From: Yamagishiella unicocca
Lineage: Eukaryota > Chlorophyta > Chlorophyceae > Chlamydomonadales > Volvocaceae
Length of the DNA: 64,000 bases
Reading direction: 5' to 3'
Assembly (NCBI GenBank): GCA_003116995.1
Contig: BDSL01000007.1
Location: forward strand, 1,965,118-2,029,117
This document shows positions 11,801 to 23,346 of the stretch, in pieces. The number at the start of each line of letters is the position of its first letter. The stretch's first letter is position 1. The notes under the pieces were generated by a model that did no database searches, was not told where the DNA came from, and saw only the letters and a program-made list of their open reading frames with translations. The position numbers and the translations under genes are program-made.

Positions 11801-12650
11801 TCATACGACTACTACCATTCGCGCCTGTTATCCTACACGTCCCAGTATGACCGCGTTCTGCTGCTCGGGGACTCTATGGGCGCCACGGCAGCGCTGCTGT
11901 TCGCGGACCTGGCTACGGGCGCGCTGGCGTTTTGCCCTCAGGTGGGTGTTGGTGGCGCTCCTTAATGTACCGGACCTGCTGTCGATGCCAGGCTTTGTAC
12001 CGCGCAAAGATCATGTCTCGAACTTCCTTGTTTCCTGCCGCCAGGTGGATTTGACCGCCGCCTCAATCCGCCCTGGCCGCCCCACCAACTGGCTGGACCA
12101 CCTTCAAAATCGGTTGATGGCATCGGTGCGCGCCTCGAGCGGCGAGTTCCTGGTGCTGGTGGGCACCTGGCAGCATGACCTGGCACAAGCAAACATGCTC
12201 CCGCAGGGTCCAAGCAAGGGCCAGGGGCAGGCGGGAGGGAGTTGGCACGCAAGAGATGGAATGGCTGGGTCTCGTGATGCAGAACAGGAGGTGGCGTTGC
12301 GGAGCTGGCGGCAGGTGGAGACTGCAGCGTTGAAGCAAACTGCAGCGACCTCCGCTTCGTCGCATTTGCTTGTTGGGCAGCAACGTGAAGGAAGCCCAGG
12401 AGAGTCAGATGAGGTTGATGCAAGCAAGGCAGGATCTTCCTCTCCTCAAGCAGCCGAGTTATCTCGCCAAACGGGAGTCGGCACAGGCTATTGCGGGGGT
12501 GGCGTGAGCGTTCGGGTTTTCTCGGTGGATAGCCACCGGCTGGCGGCGGCTCTTGACTCGCGTATGCAGTTGGTGCCGCTGGTGCGTGACGCAGTGCTGC
12601 ATCAGCTGGGACTTCGCTCAGGCAACGTGCGGGTGGCCAATCTGCTGTGA
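8804..12650 (+). CDS. Leucine-rich-repeat protein fused to alpha/beta-hydrolase-like domain
   Basis: Seven exons, 8804-9271, 9628-9850, 9973-10196, 10450-10494, 10851-11449, 11737-11941 and 12045-12650, join in frame to 789 aa. The first ~120 residues are low in complexity and alanine-rich, possibly a targeting region. Residues about 130-350 are leucine-rich repeats of the L..LPPxL..L..L..L.L.GN type (LQLSGNCLTHLP, LGLAGNLLTHLP, LTLAGNRLSALP, LSLADNQLSTLP). From about residue 470 the fold changes. VVAFGSAPGTPNWGG, YFDVLYVADPARDWYGG and RVLLLGDSMGATAALLFA give a G-x-S-x-G nucleophile elbow (Ser566), and VDSHRLAAAL supplies a plausible catalytic His752. This is an alpha/beta-hydrolase-like module with a glycine/serine-rich insertion between strand and helix elements. 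Substrate unknown. The intron 10197-10449 contains a strong hairpin, annotated separately. Exon phases all match, which argues that the fusion is one gene and not two. Confidence 0.85.
10254..10331 (+). repeat. Near-perfect hairpin inside an intron of the LRR-hydrolase gene
   Basis: The left arm 10254-10289 and right arm 10296-10331 are 36 nt each with a 6-nt loop (ggggta). They pair over 19 bp, a 2-nt mismatch and 15 bp. The structure lies wholly within intron 10197-10449 and is transcribed with the host gene. It could be a small-RNA precursor, which volvocine algae process with Dicer-like enzymes, or the remains of a tiny inverted-repeat element. The sequence alone cannot separate these options. 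Confidence 0.8.
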
Positions 12651-13547
12651 TAATTTTACTGCTTGAAGGACGAATTGCCAGTTTGTTGCATGGGTTGCAT
12701 ACCCACATGCTGCCACTATGTCCTGGGAGGAAAAGTCATGGGTCGGTACTGAATAGTATAACCGATTAGGAGACGTTTGGTGCAAACGTTTGCAGATGCA
12801 TGGTGGGGAACTTTGGAATCCGGAGGTCGATTGTCGACCCCGAGCTATGTCTAAATGAACGTAAACAAGGACCTCGCGCTGTTTAGTGGAACGTTTCGAG
12901 AGCCCATTTTTCGGTGCAAGGTGGAGAACTTGTTATGGTGGCTGGACATGCTAGAGCGAAACACGTCCTAGAGCGAGACTTGTCGAAGCCCGGATCCGCC
13001 CGAGCCTGGACACTGGCCGAGATGTGTTGATGTAGACTGCCGGACATGGCTATCTAGTGTCCACGACAGGATGCCAAAGCCCCGCCGCGCCGCCATGGGA
13101 GACCGGAGAACGCAATAGCACAAGCGAGCACCCGCATGCCCGCAGACAGAATGCAAGAACAAAGACAATTAGCTTTCCAGGGGGTGCGGCCTGCGGCCGC
13201 AGTGCTGTGGTTCCAATACAAGTGACATGATCAAATCCTCCTCTGTGTAACATATAATAAATGGAGCCAGTTCTGGAATGTGCATCGGCAGGAGCAGCGG
13301 GAAATGAACCCTGTAGTCCTTCCTGCTTCGGTAGGGCCCGCTATTTGAACCCAACCATAAAAATATTCCCATTGTTGAATGCCAATAACAATGGTGACGC
13401 CTAAGACAGCGGAGAGCCGAGGTGATAACAATTTTATGATTATCGGAACCTTGTTCAACCGACAACTGGATCTTGCTGTTTAATATAAACGAGCATGGGT
13501 GCAGGACACTTGTTCTTGTTTTATCACCTAATAGAGCACACGTAGAA
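12651..13547. other. Intergenic region, no gene seen
   Basis: This covers the 3' side of the LRR-hydrolase gene and the promoter side of the coiled-coil gene. A TGTAA pentamer is present near 13245. I found no ORF with recognisable protein features on either strand. Confidence 0.5.
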
Positions 13548-14473
13548 ATGCAGGGCTGCTTTGGACCTTCTAAGTCTACTAGGCTTCAGAATGAGCTTGA
13601 CCAACTAAAGCAGGCTTTCAAGTACAAGGATAATGAAGTCGCTCGCCTGCGACAGCAGGACGCTTTGCAGAAGCAAAAAGAACAACAGCAAACTGAAGCA
13701 CTGCAAGCTGCGGCAGCCCATGTCGCGCAACTGGAGGCCCGGCTGCAGGCGGAGAAACAGGAGCAGCAGCGGCTGGACGCCCAGAAACGGCAGCAGCTAG
13801 CAGAGCAGCAGTTGCTGGCAGAGCAGCAGCGACAGCAGCTGGAGGGTCGGCTGCTCGCAGAGCAGCAGAAACGTGCGGACGAACAACGGATGGCAGAGCA
13901 ACTGCAGCAGCGGCTGGAGGCGAAGCTATCGGAGGAGCAACAGCTACTAGCGGAGCAGCAGCTGCTGGCAGAGCAGCAACAGCAAGACTTGGAGGTAAAG
14001 CTGCGCGATGAGCAGCAGAAACTCTCGGAGCAGCAGCGGCTGACGGAACAGCATATCCGGGCGCATACTCAGACACAGCGCAAGTTGGCCATTGAGGAGC
14101 AGCGCTCGCGGCGTCTTCAGAAACAGATTACAAGCTTCACGGAGGTGGGTTGCAGACCATGCAAGATTGTATATGCCGTTGCCGTATAACTTTTTGGGAC
14201 CGAATGCGCAGACCATGGAGGAAGTATCCAAGGTGCTCACGGCCGTGGAGCACGATCCCAAGACTTCGGGCAGCCCCAGGCATGTGGACAGGAAGGCCCG
14301 ACCATCAGTGGTAAGATAGGTTACGCGAGGAAACGGAACCCAACATTTTCATGCAGTGCTCAGCGCCGACAAACTATGTTTCCTTGTAGGCGGACCAGTT
14401 GCGGCAATCGCTCGCGATGTACAAGCGGGCGAAGGAGGACGAAGTCCCAAATGACCAGGGCAAGATCGAGTAA
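13548..14473 (+). CDS. Glutamine-rich coiled-coil protein, unknown function
   Basis: Three exons, 13548-14144, 14212-14310 and 14390-14473, give 259 aa. The frame is open upstream of 13548, but the first in-frame ATG is there (MQGCFGPSKSTRLQ). Residues about 12-195 form one long predicted coiled coil built from degenerate blocks of the type LAEQQ-LLAEQQ-Q-LE, with heptad leucines and many Gln/Glu/Lys. The last 60 residues are short, charged and not coiled coil. No catalytic motif is present. A structural, flagellar or centrosomal role would be a guess. Much of the CAG/GAG-rich DNA is internally repetitive, so length variation between strains is likely. Confidence 0.75.
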
Positions 14474-14716
14474 AGACGATCTTGGGGGGAGGCCTCGTGT
14501 GTACTTCTTTCGTGTTACTTTGAATACGCTCTCCCTTCTGTGTCTCGATTGCCATCCCTGCACTCACGCTCGTTCGAGGGTTCTGGGAGACGTCTTGTGC
14601 CGATTTTTGTACGCTGTCTAGTAATTGCATGGGGTTAGGGAAGGTCGCATTTCCGTCAATACGTCATGATACGTTGACAGCGATCTTGCCTTTTGTCGGT
14701 CCTGCCCTGATGAGCT

Positions 14717-14721
14717 TGTAA
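14717..14721 (+). promoter_or_regulatory. TGTAA polyadenylation signal of the coiled-coil gene
   Basis: The pentamer TGTAA lies about 245 bp after the stop codon at 14473. TGTAA is the standard poly(A) signal in Chlamydomonas and Volvox. The assignment to this gene rests on position only. Confidence 0.5.
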
Positions 14722-15332
14722 GATCTTGGGGCATGGGTGTGGAATCAGTTATGTGTGTATTGCATCATGGGGATGCATACCAGTGCAGACTATGCGCTAA
14801 CCGTAATAAGTAGTACGAGGTGCCTAGACTTGTGCTTGTCGCATGTGGGCATATTTCTCTATATAGAGCAGGCGGATTTGGGGCGACGAGTGTACGAATA
14901 GACCTGCATCAGCCTGCACACGTTCTCTCCAGCTGAGTTATGTCTCCAACGCAGGTTTGGTATGCGGCCGACATGTGCGTGTCTGAGCTGACTGATCCCA
15001 CTTGGCCTCATTGAAGCGGCAATATCGTGGGGCTCGTCCATCGCAACTAATCTGTACGGCCGTATGCACAAGCATATACTTAGTGCCTGTAAGCTTAATG
15101 CAATCTTTCGTGGCACTTGGTTGCTGGAGCCTCGCTGCCTAGTTGCGTAGGATACTTCACAATGGTATGGACGGGACTGTTTCGTCCAGAACTGCTATGG
15201 TCGCACCGTGATGCAGCCTAACAGCATACATCGCTAGTTAGCGGTATATCGCGAACCGATACCGGTATTGTAGCAGACCGCCAGGAGTTAATTTTGAAAA
15301 GGCTGGCAATTAGCTAGCTGAGCTCGCCAAAG
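14722..15332. other. Intergenic region, no gene seen
   Basis: About 600 bp separate the coiled-coil gene from the Kir channel gene. No ORF with recognisable features is present. This is presumably the promoter region of the downstream gene. Confidence 0.4.
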
Positions 15333-18300
15333 ATGCAGGGTTTGCACGAATGGCTTCTCTCAAATGCACCTGGCCACAGTGTCGGCAATTACCACGACGG
15401 GACGCTCGATGTCGAGGAGCGCGAGGTCATTCGGCGCAGGATGCGCACCGACAAATGGACTCTCGACAGAGGCGCTGGGTACTACGCAACCGAGCGTGTT
15501 AAGAAGAAATTGCCATGCCTTGTGCAGACTGGAAAGTAGGTGATATCATGCGTTCAGCGCCTTTCTGTTGCTTTGGTGCCTAAAATTCACTTCTTGACTG
15601 GACTTATGGCTGCTTTCGGGGAGTGTGGTGAGCCATCCATATTGATTGTTTGTGCTCCTATGTTGCAGTCGCTGATTCCCACATTCTATTCCCACGTGAG
15701 CCTAGGCACGCTGGACGGTCACGTGTACGTTACGTGGGGGTGGACTTCCAGACCTTCTGGACGCACATACTGCGAAGAGGTATGGGGTGGGAGGAGGGGT
15801 ATCATGTGAGCTCCCACAGCGTGTGACGGTGCCCTAGCTGGCAGCTGATTCACGCTGGCGGGCCCCTCCCCGCTGGTGGGGATCGGGCGCGCACAGGATT
15901 GCGTATCACCGTGTCTGTCTGGGGAAGCTGAGGGTCATAGCGTGATCGAGATGCTTGCTCGCCTGGCTCGAACTTGCTACCCAAGACAACACGGCCCACC
16001 TAACTCTTACGTCCCGAATGGCACCGGACAGACTTCTTCACGACAGCCGTCAACGCCAAACTAGTACAACTTGTAGCGGTGTTGGTGGTATGGTACTTCC
16101 TCATGTTGCTGGGTTGGAGCAGCATCTACTACATCATTTGGCGGTACGTGTTTTGCAGCCTCAAACGGTATGGAAATACCTGTGATCAGCACGTTGTCCT
16201 GCACACCACCACAAAGTCGTAGTGGCCATGATGTCCAGAGGTGCAGGCCAGAGGTTTTATATCGTGCATGCCATTCCAGACTTCCCATTAGTATGCGAAC
16301 TTGTATGGTCACATTACCTCGCTTCATGCTTCCGTTCGGCTTTCATGCGGTATGCTGTCTGGGTTATTAGTTTTTCAGCGGGGTGCGTGTTTCGCCACCT
16401 TTGACGGGATGCGTGTTTGGCCCGACTCTGACGGCTCCCCTTCAGGTGGAACGACGCATGTTTCATCGGATTTCATGGCTTTCGCTCAGCGTTCATGTAC
16501 GCGACAGAGACACAGCAGACAATAGGTGCGACAATGCGGGGCAGTTCCGTGATACTTAGGAGCTAAGTTCGCCTACCCATTGCCTGCATACCTTCCTACG
16601 ATATCGCCTTGTGCTGCGTCGGTTGAGCCGTGTCGCGCCCGGTCGTGGCCATCACTACCTTCCTTGTAGGTTATGGCGAGCGCGCAACTGGGGAGTGCTG
16701 GCTGGCAGCGTTATTGGTGTCAATCCACTCGCTGCAGGTGGGGCAGAAGAGAAAAGGGGAACGACGTGCATGAAGGGTATTAATGCTGGCATGAACTTTG
16801 GTTCCAGCGGATGCTGGCCGTTATTGCGAGAACACTAGTGAACTGTGTTTGTACAAGCAGTGTGGAAACTTTCGAAGTCGCGGTCCATCCTTTGCGAAGT
16901 TCCCGCACATGTTTTCCCGGTTTTGCGTCAGTCAGGTAATCTCGCCATCCTTGCCCGGCGTTCCCGGTGCGCCATTTCCCCAGGCCGTGCTGCTCGACAG
17001 CGTAATTTTGGGCATTGTCTTCTCGCGCATCTCACACCCCAAGCAGCGCTCACGCACCGTCCTCATCAGCGACTGCGCGGTCATAGCACGGCGCGACGGC
17101 CAGCTTAAATTGTGAGTCGAGGGGCCGGATGCGGGTGTTGCTAAATGTGATGGTGTGCTCCGTTGCGCGCTGAAACGTATGGCTTTCAAGCAGCGTATGG
17201 CTGCATTCTCGTTGTTTGGCTTGTTGTATGGCAGCTGTTTTCAATTTGCCATTTCCCACCGCGATGGAATCCATTGCCCTTACGTTGACCTTTTAACCGC
17301 CTGATGTGGCACGCCCAATGCAGCATGTTCCGTATCGCTGACATCCAGAAGCGTTCCGTCATCGATCCGCGGGTCCGGGTGCTCATGTATACGTGGGGAC
17401 CTGGTCGGCGGACTGCCGAGGGCGAAAGAATACCGGTCACTGCACAGGTGGGCTGCAAGTGGGCCCGCCTTGGGACTTGAGAGTCAAAAAGGATTTCCGT
17501 AATGGGCGAACTCGGAAATGTAGGCATAGTGAAGTATCCGTTGGCAATGCGAAAGTGAGATGTATGATTCGCCGTTCGCCGTCGTCCTTATGTATCCTTG
17601 CGTTTCACATGTCCCTTTCCTGTTGTGGAAATGACAGGATATGGCGGTCACCCTGGACTGCACGCTGCTGCTGCCAGTGACGGTAGAGCACACCATCGAT
17701 GAAGCCAGCCCTCTTTTCGGCCACACATCGCAGAGCCTGGAGGTGGGTAATGTTTTCCGCAACTCTTGCCCTCCTGGTGCGCGTCAGCCTGCACTAAACC
17801 TAAGGTAGCTCGTATTGGTTAACCTTACTCTCCCATGTCAGGCGGTTGGCGCCGAGATAGTGGTGACATTTGAGGCCTCGACGGAGATGGGCGATACCTT
17901 CATGGCCCGCCAGAGCTACTTGCCATCTGAGATACATTGGGGCCACACTTTCGTCAACGTCATCAGGACGGCGCCCTCCGGCGACACCCAGCACGAGGTG
18001 GATCTGTCCCGGTGAGTTCAACTAGGCAGCGGCATGATGCGGGGCGGCTTCGGCTGGGAAGCCATGCGGAGGGTGGCGCATGGAGCCTGGCGAATGTGCC
18101 AATGCAGAGGAACCGCCGCAACCTGTTGCTGGTCCTATAGGGGGAGCACTGCTGCGCAGCGTGCTTGGGACTGCATGCCCGCTGAACATGAATCGGTCAA
18201 GGCACGTGTGCATGAGACACTGTAACCCGCGCACCCAGTAACCCGCGCTGCCACCGCCGACACCCAGAGAAGCATTGTATTTATCATGTCTTTTTACCGT

Positions 18301-21300
18301 GGTAAATCCCCTCCCTGAACCCTCTTCTCCTATCGCCGGTCTTGTTGAGTGATTTACCTTGTATCCATGCTGCACAGATTCCATGACGTGGAACCTCAGC
18401 CGGGTCTGTGTGACGAGATGACGCAGCCGCATCGCCTGAGCCGCAAGGTGAGCGGACGAGTTTGCCTCTGGAGTGGCCTCTGGAAGCTGCCGGGCAGCTA
18501 AATTAAAGAACCCACGAGACCTACATACCATTGTGGTCTTCTGTTCGTTCCAGACTTGCACATTTTGTCCTCCCCCGAGTTCCGCATCACAACCCCGTTG
18601 TTACCTTGGCGCCAATCGTCCAGGTTGTATCCGGTGGCGGTACCGGCAGCGTCGTTCCCGCGAGGCTGCTGAACGAAAACACGATGGTGCTGTCGGAGGA
18701 TGCGGTGGTGGCTTGCCGCAACGGGCGGCCATATTTGATGTTCAGGTGTGCAACATCAATTCGTAGTTTACACCGCAAAGGAGAAGCTGGGTGCATGGAA
18801 CCATGGAAGTAAAGCTAGGCATGGGAAAGGAGGGATCCGAGAGAACCGGACGGGCGCAGGACATGAGATCAGATACTTAGCTAGCCTAGTTAAGACGCAC
18901 CAGAACCTATACGTAACCAGTTCGAGTGCCTGGCTAAAGGGACCGAGCCTTGCTTAGCCCCCATGAACAACTTGGCGAACGGCCGGGTGTCCCCACTCTC
19001 TCTCCACTTTTTTGCAGGCTCGGCGACACGTTCCCCGGCCATGTGCTCGATGTGCAGGTGGGCGGAACGGAAAACTAGTGTGAAATATTGCGGCTAACAC
19101 GCTGGACGTACAGCCCGAAGTGGCGAATGCGCTCGGGGGCAGTGTCCTTAATTTGAGGGTAATTGCCGTTCCAAAAGCTCCGTCACAGTGCTTGGGCACG
19201 GCGCCTTGAATAAGACATAGTATGATGGAATGTATATGTTGCGGGCAAGGGCCGTTGCAGGCGTGCCAGATCGCAGGTTGTGTGGTGCCGACGCAATGCC
19301 GTGCCAAGCTCCATGAAGTCACGTTCATTGTCGAGGCCGGCCCCAGGGCATGGCAATGGCCACATCTGGACCTACCATGCAAGCCGTCCCGACGTCTGTG
19401 TGGATGGCACCGCGTGTGTGCAGGTCACCGCTCACCTGTACCGGTGGCAAGCCACTCACACAGCCGAAGGAGAGCTGCTACCTTATGAGGAACACCCCTT
19501 GGAGCTGGAGCCGAGTAGCCTGCTCTTACGGTATGTACGAATGAGACCCAGTAGCGCATGCGGCTTCCCTGCTAACCTACCATCATGTGTCGGCAATCGC
19601 TTGCCAAGGCCGGCCTCACCTGCCCCCCTGCCAACGCACTGCCGCCGCCCCTGCCTCCCAGGTATCCTGTCACGGTGGTGCACGAGCTGGACCCGGCGCG
19701 CAGCCCGGTGGCGCACTGGGCCTGCCAGAAGGGGATGCGACAAGACGCAGATGCCGAAGTGGTGGTGGTGGCCAGGGTATGCGGGGGCGCGAGAAATCAG
19801 CCATGGCATATGAGCTAGTATCGTCCTACGCGTCACGGGTATGAGATGTCATTTGCGTGGGACAGAAAACTGTTCATATGGCAGTAGTAGGGCGTCGCTT
19901 CGTGTGTAATCTGACAGCTCGTGCAATCCCTTCAACTCCCACAGGGCACCCTCTACTCGCGACAGGAAGTGGTCACTCGGACGCGGGTTTACAGCGTGCT
20001 AGGGGATGTCAAGGTAAGCCAGCAGCTTGTTTCCCATAAACGCGCGGCCTGCACCTGATTGCCCAATATTTAGGTCCTGCTCCCGCCCGCCTGGCATTCC
20101 TGTATTCCAGTGGGGCCATGCCTTCCTACCGGTAGTGCTGCCCGGCAACTCCGGCGCTGCACATGGCGCATCCTCAAAGCTCGGGGCAGCTGTGGACTGG
20201 AGTCACTTCCACGCAACCACGCCGATAACGATGCCGCAGCTTTCAGGACTGTACTCGCCGCCGGTAAGCGGTTGCATGATTGTTGCACAGCTATGCGAGG
20301 CCGCCAGTGAAACGGGTTAGACGAGCAGGGATCGCGCATGGAAATGAACGTATCGCATGGCGACCGCAACCGACGATTATGCTGTGCCCGCACATTGCTT
20401 GAACCTGCAGGCGTCTGTGTCCCCTCGGCCTAGTAACCTGGGGTATGCGGGCACAAATGGTCACCCGGATTTTGGCATAGCTGGCGGTGCTGGTGGCAGC
20501 CGTCCGTTGCCATCCCATGCCACGGCATCTCAAGGCGGATCGAGGCTGGTAAGTAGTGATTGTCGCCACCACCCAGCGTCCGCTTGTAACTACCATATAG
20601 GAAGATAGCAGACAAGGGAAGAGGCATGTTCCGGGCGCCTGTCGCACACCCCGTGTGAGAGGTCATGGCTAATGTGCCTCGAACAGCATGGGGCATCAGT
20701 ACCTCCCGCATCGGCATCTTGCTTTGCTGCTGTAGGCGCGACCACAGCACCCGGCGTCACCTAAGCTTCCGAGCTCCGAACGGTCAGCGTCGACTAGTTC
20801 CCTGGTTTCGCTGGGGCAGCAACAGTCGCAGCTGGCAGCGCCAACCTCAGCTGTACTTGCGCCTGAAACAGCAAGCGCAGCGCCTCAGCTTCAGCAGCAA
20901 GCCCCGCCTCTTCTGAAACAGCCGTCACTGCAGCAGCTACAACGGCCGGCGCTGCAGCGGAGTCCTTCTGCGCTCTATCTGCAGCCTGGGGGTGGGGATT
21001 TCAGCCAGGCGCGGCCTGCAGGCACGACGGCGTTCGCGGCACCTGGCGCTTTGCTGCTGGGCGCGGGGCGGCGCGCAGGTATGCTAGTGATTGTGTTGCT
21101 GTGGTTCCCGTGCGCGGCGGCAACGGTCTAGCGGCTCTGTGCACTAGGCTGTGGACTGGCCGATATCGTTGCCTGCGCTGTTGCGCAAGCTTCTGACTTC
21201 TCGCTACGGCTTGTCTCACAGACGATGATGCCGCCGGAAATAGCGATGACCTCAGTTCTGCTGGCAACACCACGAGTTACGGGTCTGGTGGACCGCCGCT

Positions 21301-21702
21301 GCAAATCTACCCAAATAGCAACCGCCAGCAGAGCGGCACCGCTCTATCTTCCGGCACCCACGTGAGTAACTACATGTATGAAATTGACAGGATGATTCCA
21401 AGATAAAAAAACACCATGTGGTCATGTAGATCGTTTGCGTGCGCGTCTGCGATGCAAAGCAGCACCCGCACACGATGCTGAGCTCACCTGCCCTCGGTCA
21501 CGACGACCCACAGGCGGAAAGAGGGCCATCGGAGCGGACGTGGCATCAAACCCGGTCACTTTTTGCCGCGCTGGAGAATATCCAGCATCACATGCAGGAG
21601 GAAAATCAGCACCAATACTACCATCACTCTTCCTCAGGAACAGGGGATGCAAGCCAGGTGCAGGCAGACTTGCATGGCAGCACGGGTGACGCGGAACTTT
21701 AG
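15333..21702 (+). CDS. Inward-rectifier (Kir) potassium channel with two tandem cytoplasmic domains
   Basis: Twenty exons join with consistent phases to 877 aa: 15333-15535, 15706-15779, 16032-16143, 16446-16525, 16670-16737, 16984-17111, 17324-17447, 17638-17742, 17842-18011, 18378-18447, 18624-18745, 19018-19057, 19424-19530, 19662-19776, 19945-20013, 20111-20263, 20411-20548, 20736-21078, 21222-21361 and 21430-21702. The Kir slide helix (DFFTTAV) and TM1 occupy residues about 92-130. The pore helix and filter follow, with TETQQTIGYGER and T155-I-G-Y-G159. TM2 (AVLLDSVILGIVFSRI) has Asp184 where strong rectifiers carry their pore Asp. The first Kir cytoplasmic domain is about residues 195-378 (RRDGQLKFMFRIAD, EGERIPV, VEHTIDEASPL, WGHTF, VDLSRFHD). 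A second complete copy follows at about 379-580 (CRNGRPYLMFRLGD, EGELLPY, VVHELDPARSP, WGHAF, VDWSHFHA) with no transmembrane segment between. The last ~300 residues are a Gln/Pro/Ser-rich tail. Predicted role: K+ channel in the plasma or flagellar membrane. Confidence 0.9.
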
Positions 21703-21720
21703 TTTGGTTGCGCGTGGCGT

Positions 21721-21725
21721 TGTAA
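21721..21725 (+). promoter_or_regulatory. TGTAA signal just after the Kir stop codon
   Basis: TGTAA occurs 19 bp after the stop codon and again at 21732-21736. If used, these would give an unusually short 3' UTR. Positional inference only. Confidence 0.35.
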
Positions 21726-21739
21726 GTAATTTGTAATGG

Positions 21740-23346
21740 GCTTACTAATACTTCATTATGATAGGGCGTATGGGGCTGGCATCCTGGACTAGTTCGAGGG
21801 CCGTTCGGCCTTCCTCCTGCCCGTGTTTTGGTAGGGAAAGAGCGCTTGATGGGCCAGATGTCGCTCACATAATTTGCCGTTTGTGAATTTCCAACCTCTA
21901 ATCAGTGAAGTATGTGGAAAGGGCGGGTGAGCCTCTGGTTATCGGTGCCATGGATGGTAGGGAAGAGCCAACCCCAACAGAACCCATTCGGACGCGGGGT
22001 AGAGCACAATGGTGCACTCCTAGGCGCAGGTCGCCTGAAGGCTACGTAACAGGCGCAGATGTTTACTAAATGCCGTTGTAACCTTATCAACAAGGTCCAT
22101 TGTTTGCTAGCCAGTGCATGGGGGAAGCCGCTGAAGTAACTTCTCTTCGTGTGAGGTGCTGCTGGGTTTCAAATCGCGCTGTATAAGGCGATGTCCCCTC
22201 CAGACATGAGCCGCTAAGTTCGGCTGTCAAATGGGTAGCCTAATACGCTTATTGACATCTATTAGTCTCAGTCCCTAGCCATCCTTTGCCCCTTTACCAG
22301 CCTGAAAACCTCGAGCCTGTAGGTGCTGTCCAGTGTCAAACTATCGGTCATCCAAAAGGTGGCCAGAGGATCAAATACTAAAGCCTCAACTGCATCTGGG
22401 ACCAGGGGATACGAGTAAGGAGATACACAAATACTTTTGAGCTGCGAGCCATCGCACAGCGGTTACTCGCACAGCGGTTACAGCGGGGCATGGACAAACA
22501 GCTTTTGCAGCGTGCCCCGTTGTAATGGGGACCCTTCATGCACGTCAGGTGGTAAGACCAACGCACAGGAATGCCGCACGCCGCCAAACCCATGCAGCAG
22601 TCCGGTAAGATACACGACTTTCCTTCGTTGCGACCTGCTACCAAGCATGCAAAACCTTGCCCCTTTGTCACAACAAAAAGTGTGTAGGTCCCTTCCAGCA
22701 CAGGATATGCCACCTACCTGGTACGTGCACGCCGATGGTTTACCGGGCCAGCATTTCGCTGACACCGTGCCTCGACTTCTGGCAAAAGTGCTCAATTAGG
22801 GCCCTGGACACTACGAGAACGTGTCTCTGCAGATTCGACCCACGTCCCACCGCGCTTGCCATAAAGCTGCTAGGGCCCTGTGACCTGCCATAGGCCACGG
22901 GGAAGTCAACCCGTCGTTAAGGAACAGACTTGCGCATGCAGCCCTTCACAAACACGCATCTGATCTCCGCCTTACAGCATGTGTAAAAGCAGCAGCGACT
23001 ATTCCCGTGGACACCTACTGGTGGCCGTTGACTGCCCCCTTGTCACGGAGAACTACTAAACGCCAACTGCGCATTTCGGCCCTTGCACCATGGTTGCGCC
23101 CATTCACCAATTGCATACGGGCATTTATCTCGTAGGTTGAAACACCCACCGCCCAATCCACCTCATGAAGGGGCTTGCTAGCGGGAAGCAAAGAAACGGT
23201 TAGTCCATAATCCTCTGAGCGAATGCGCAATTGATTGGCAACAATCACTGCCGTTGGCCGCCACACCAGACGAACTTAAATGACACATTTGCACATGCTC
23301 TTCACCAGGCATCTACTGCGCATTAGAAGGGGCGCAGTGGGATCCC
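21740..23346. other. Intergenic region between tail-to-tail genes
   Basis: About 1.6 kb lie between the Kir gene (+) and the eIF3j gene (-). TTACA, the complement of TGTAA, occurs at 22972-22976 and could terminate the eIF3j transcript. I examined the short ORFs on both strands and found no recognisable protein. Confidence 0.45.

Noticed and set aside
15540..15705. ORF 15540-15809 as second Kir exon in a different frame
   Set aside because: The acceptor at 15705 in phase with exon 1 yields KHAGRSRVRYVGVD followed by the slide helix, matching Kir channels. The other frame does not.
22378..23266. Several 80-120-codon ORFs on both strands
   Set aside because: No recognisable domains and mutually overlapping. 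They are probably chance ORFs between two tail-to-tail genes.
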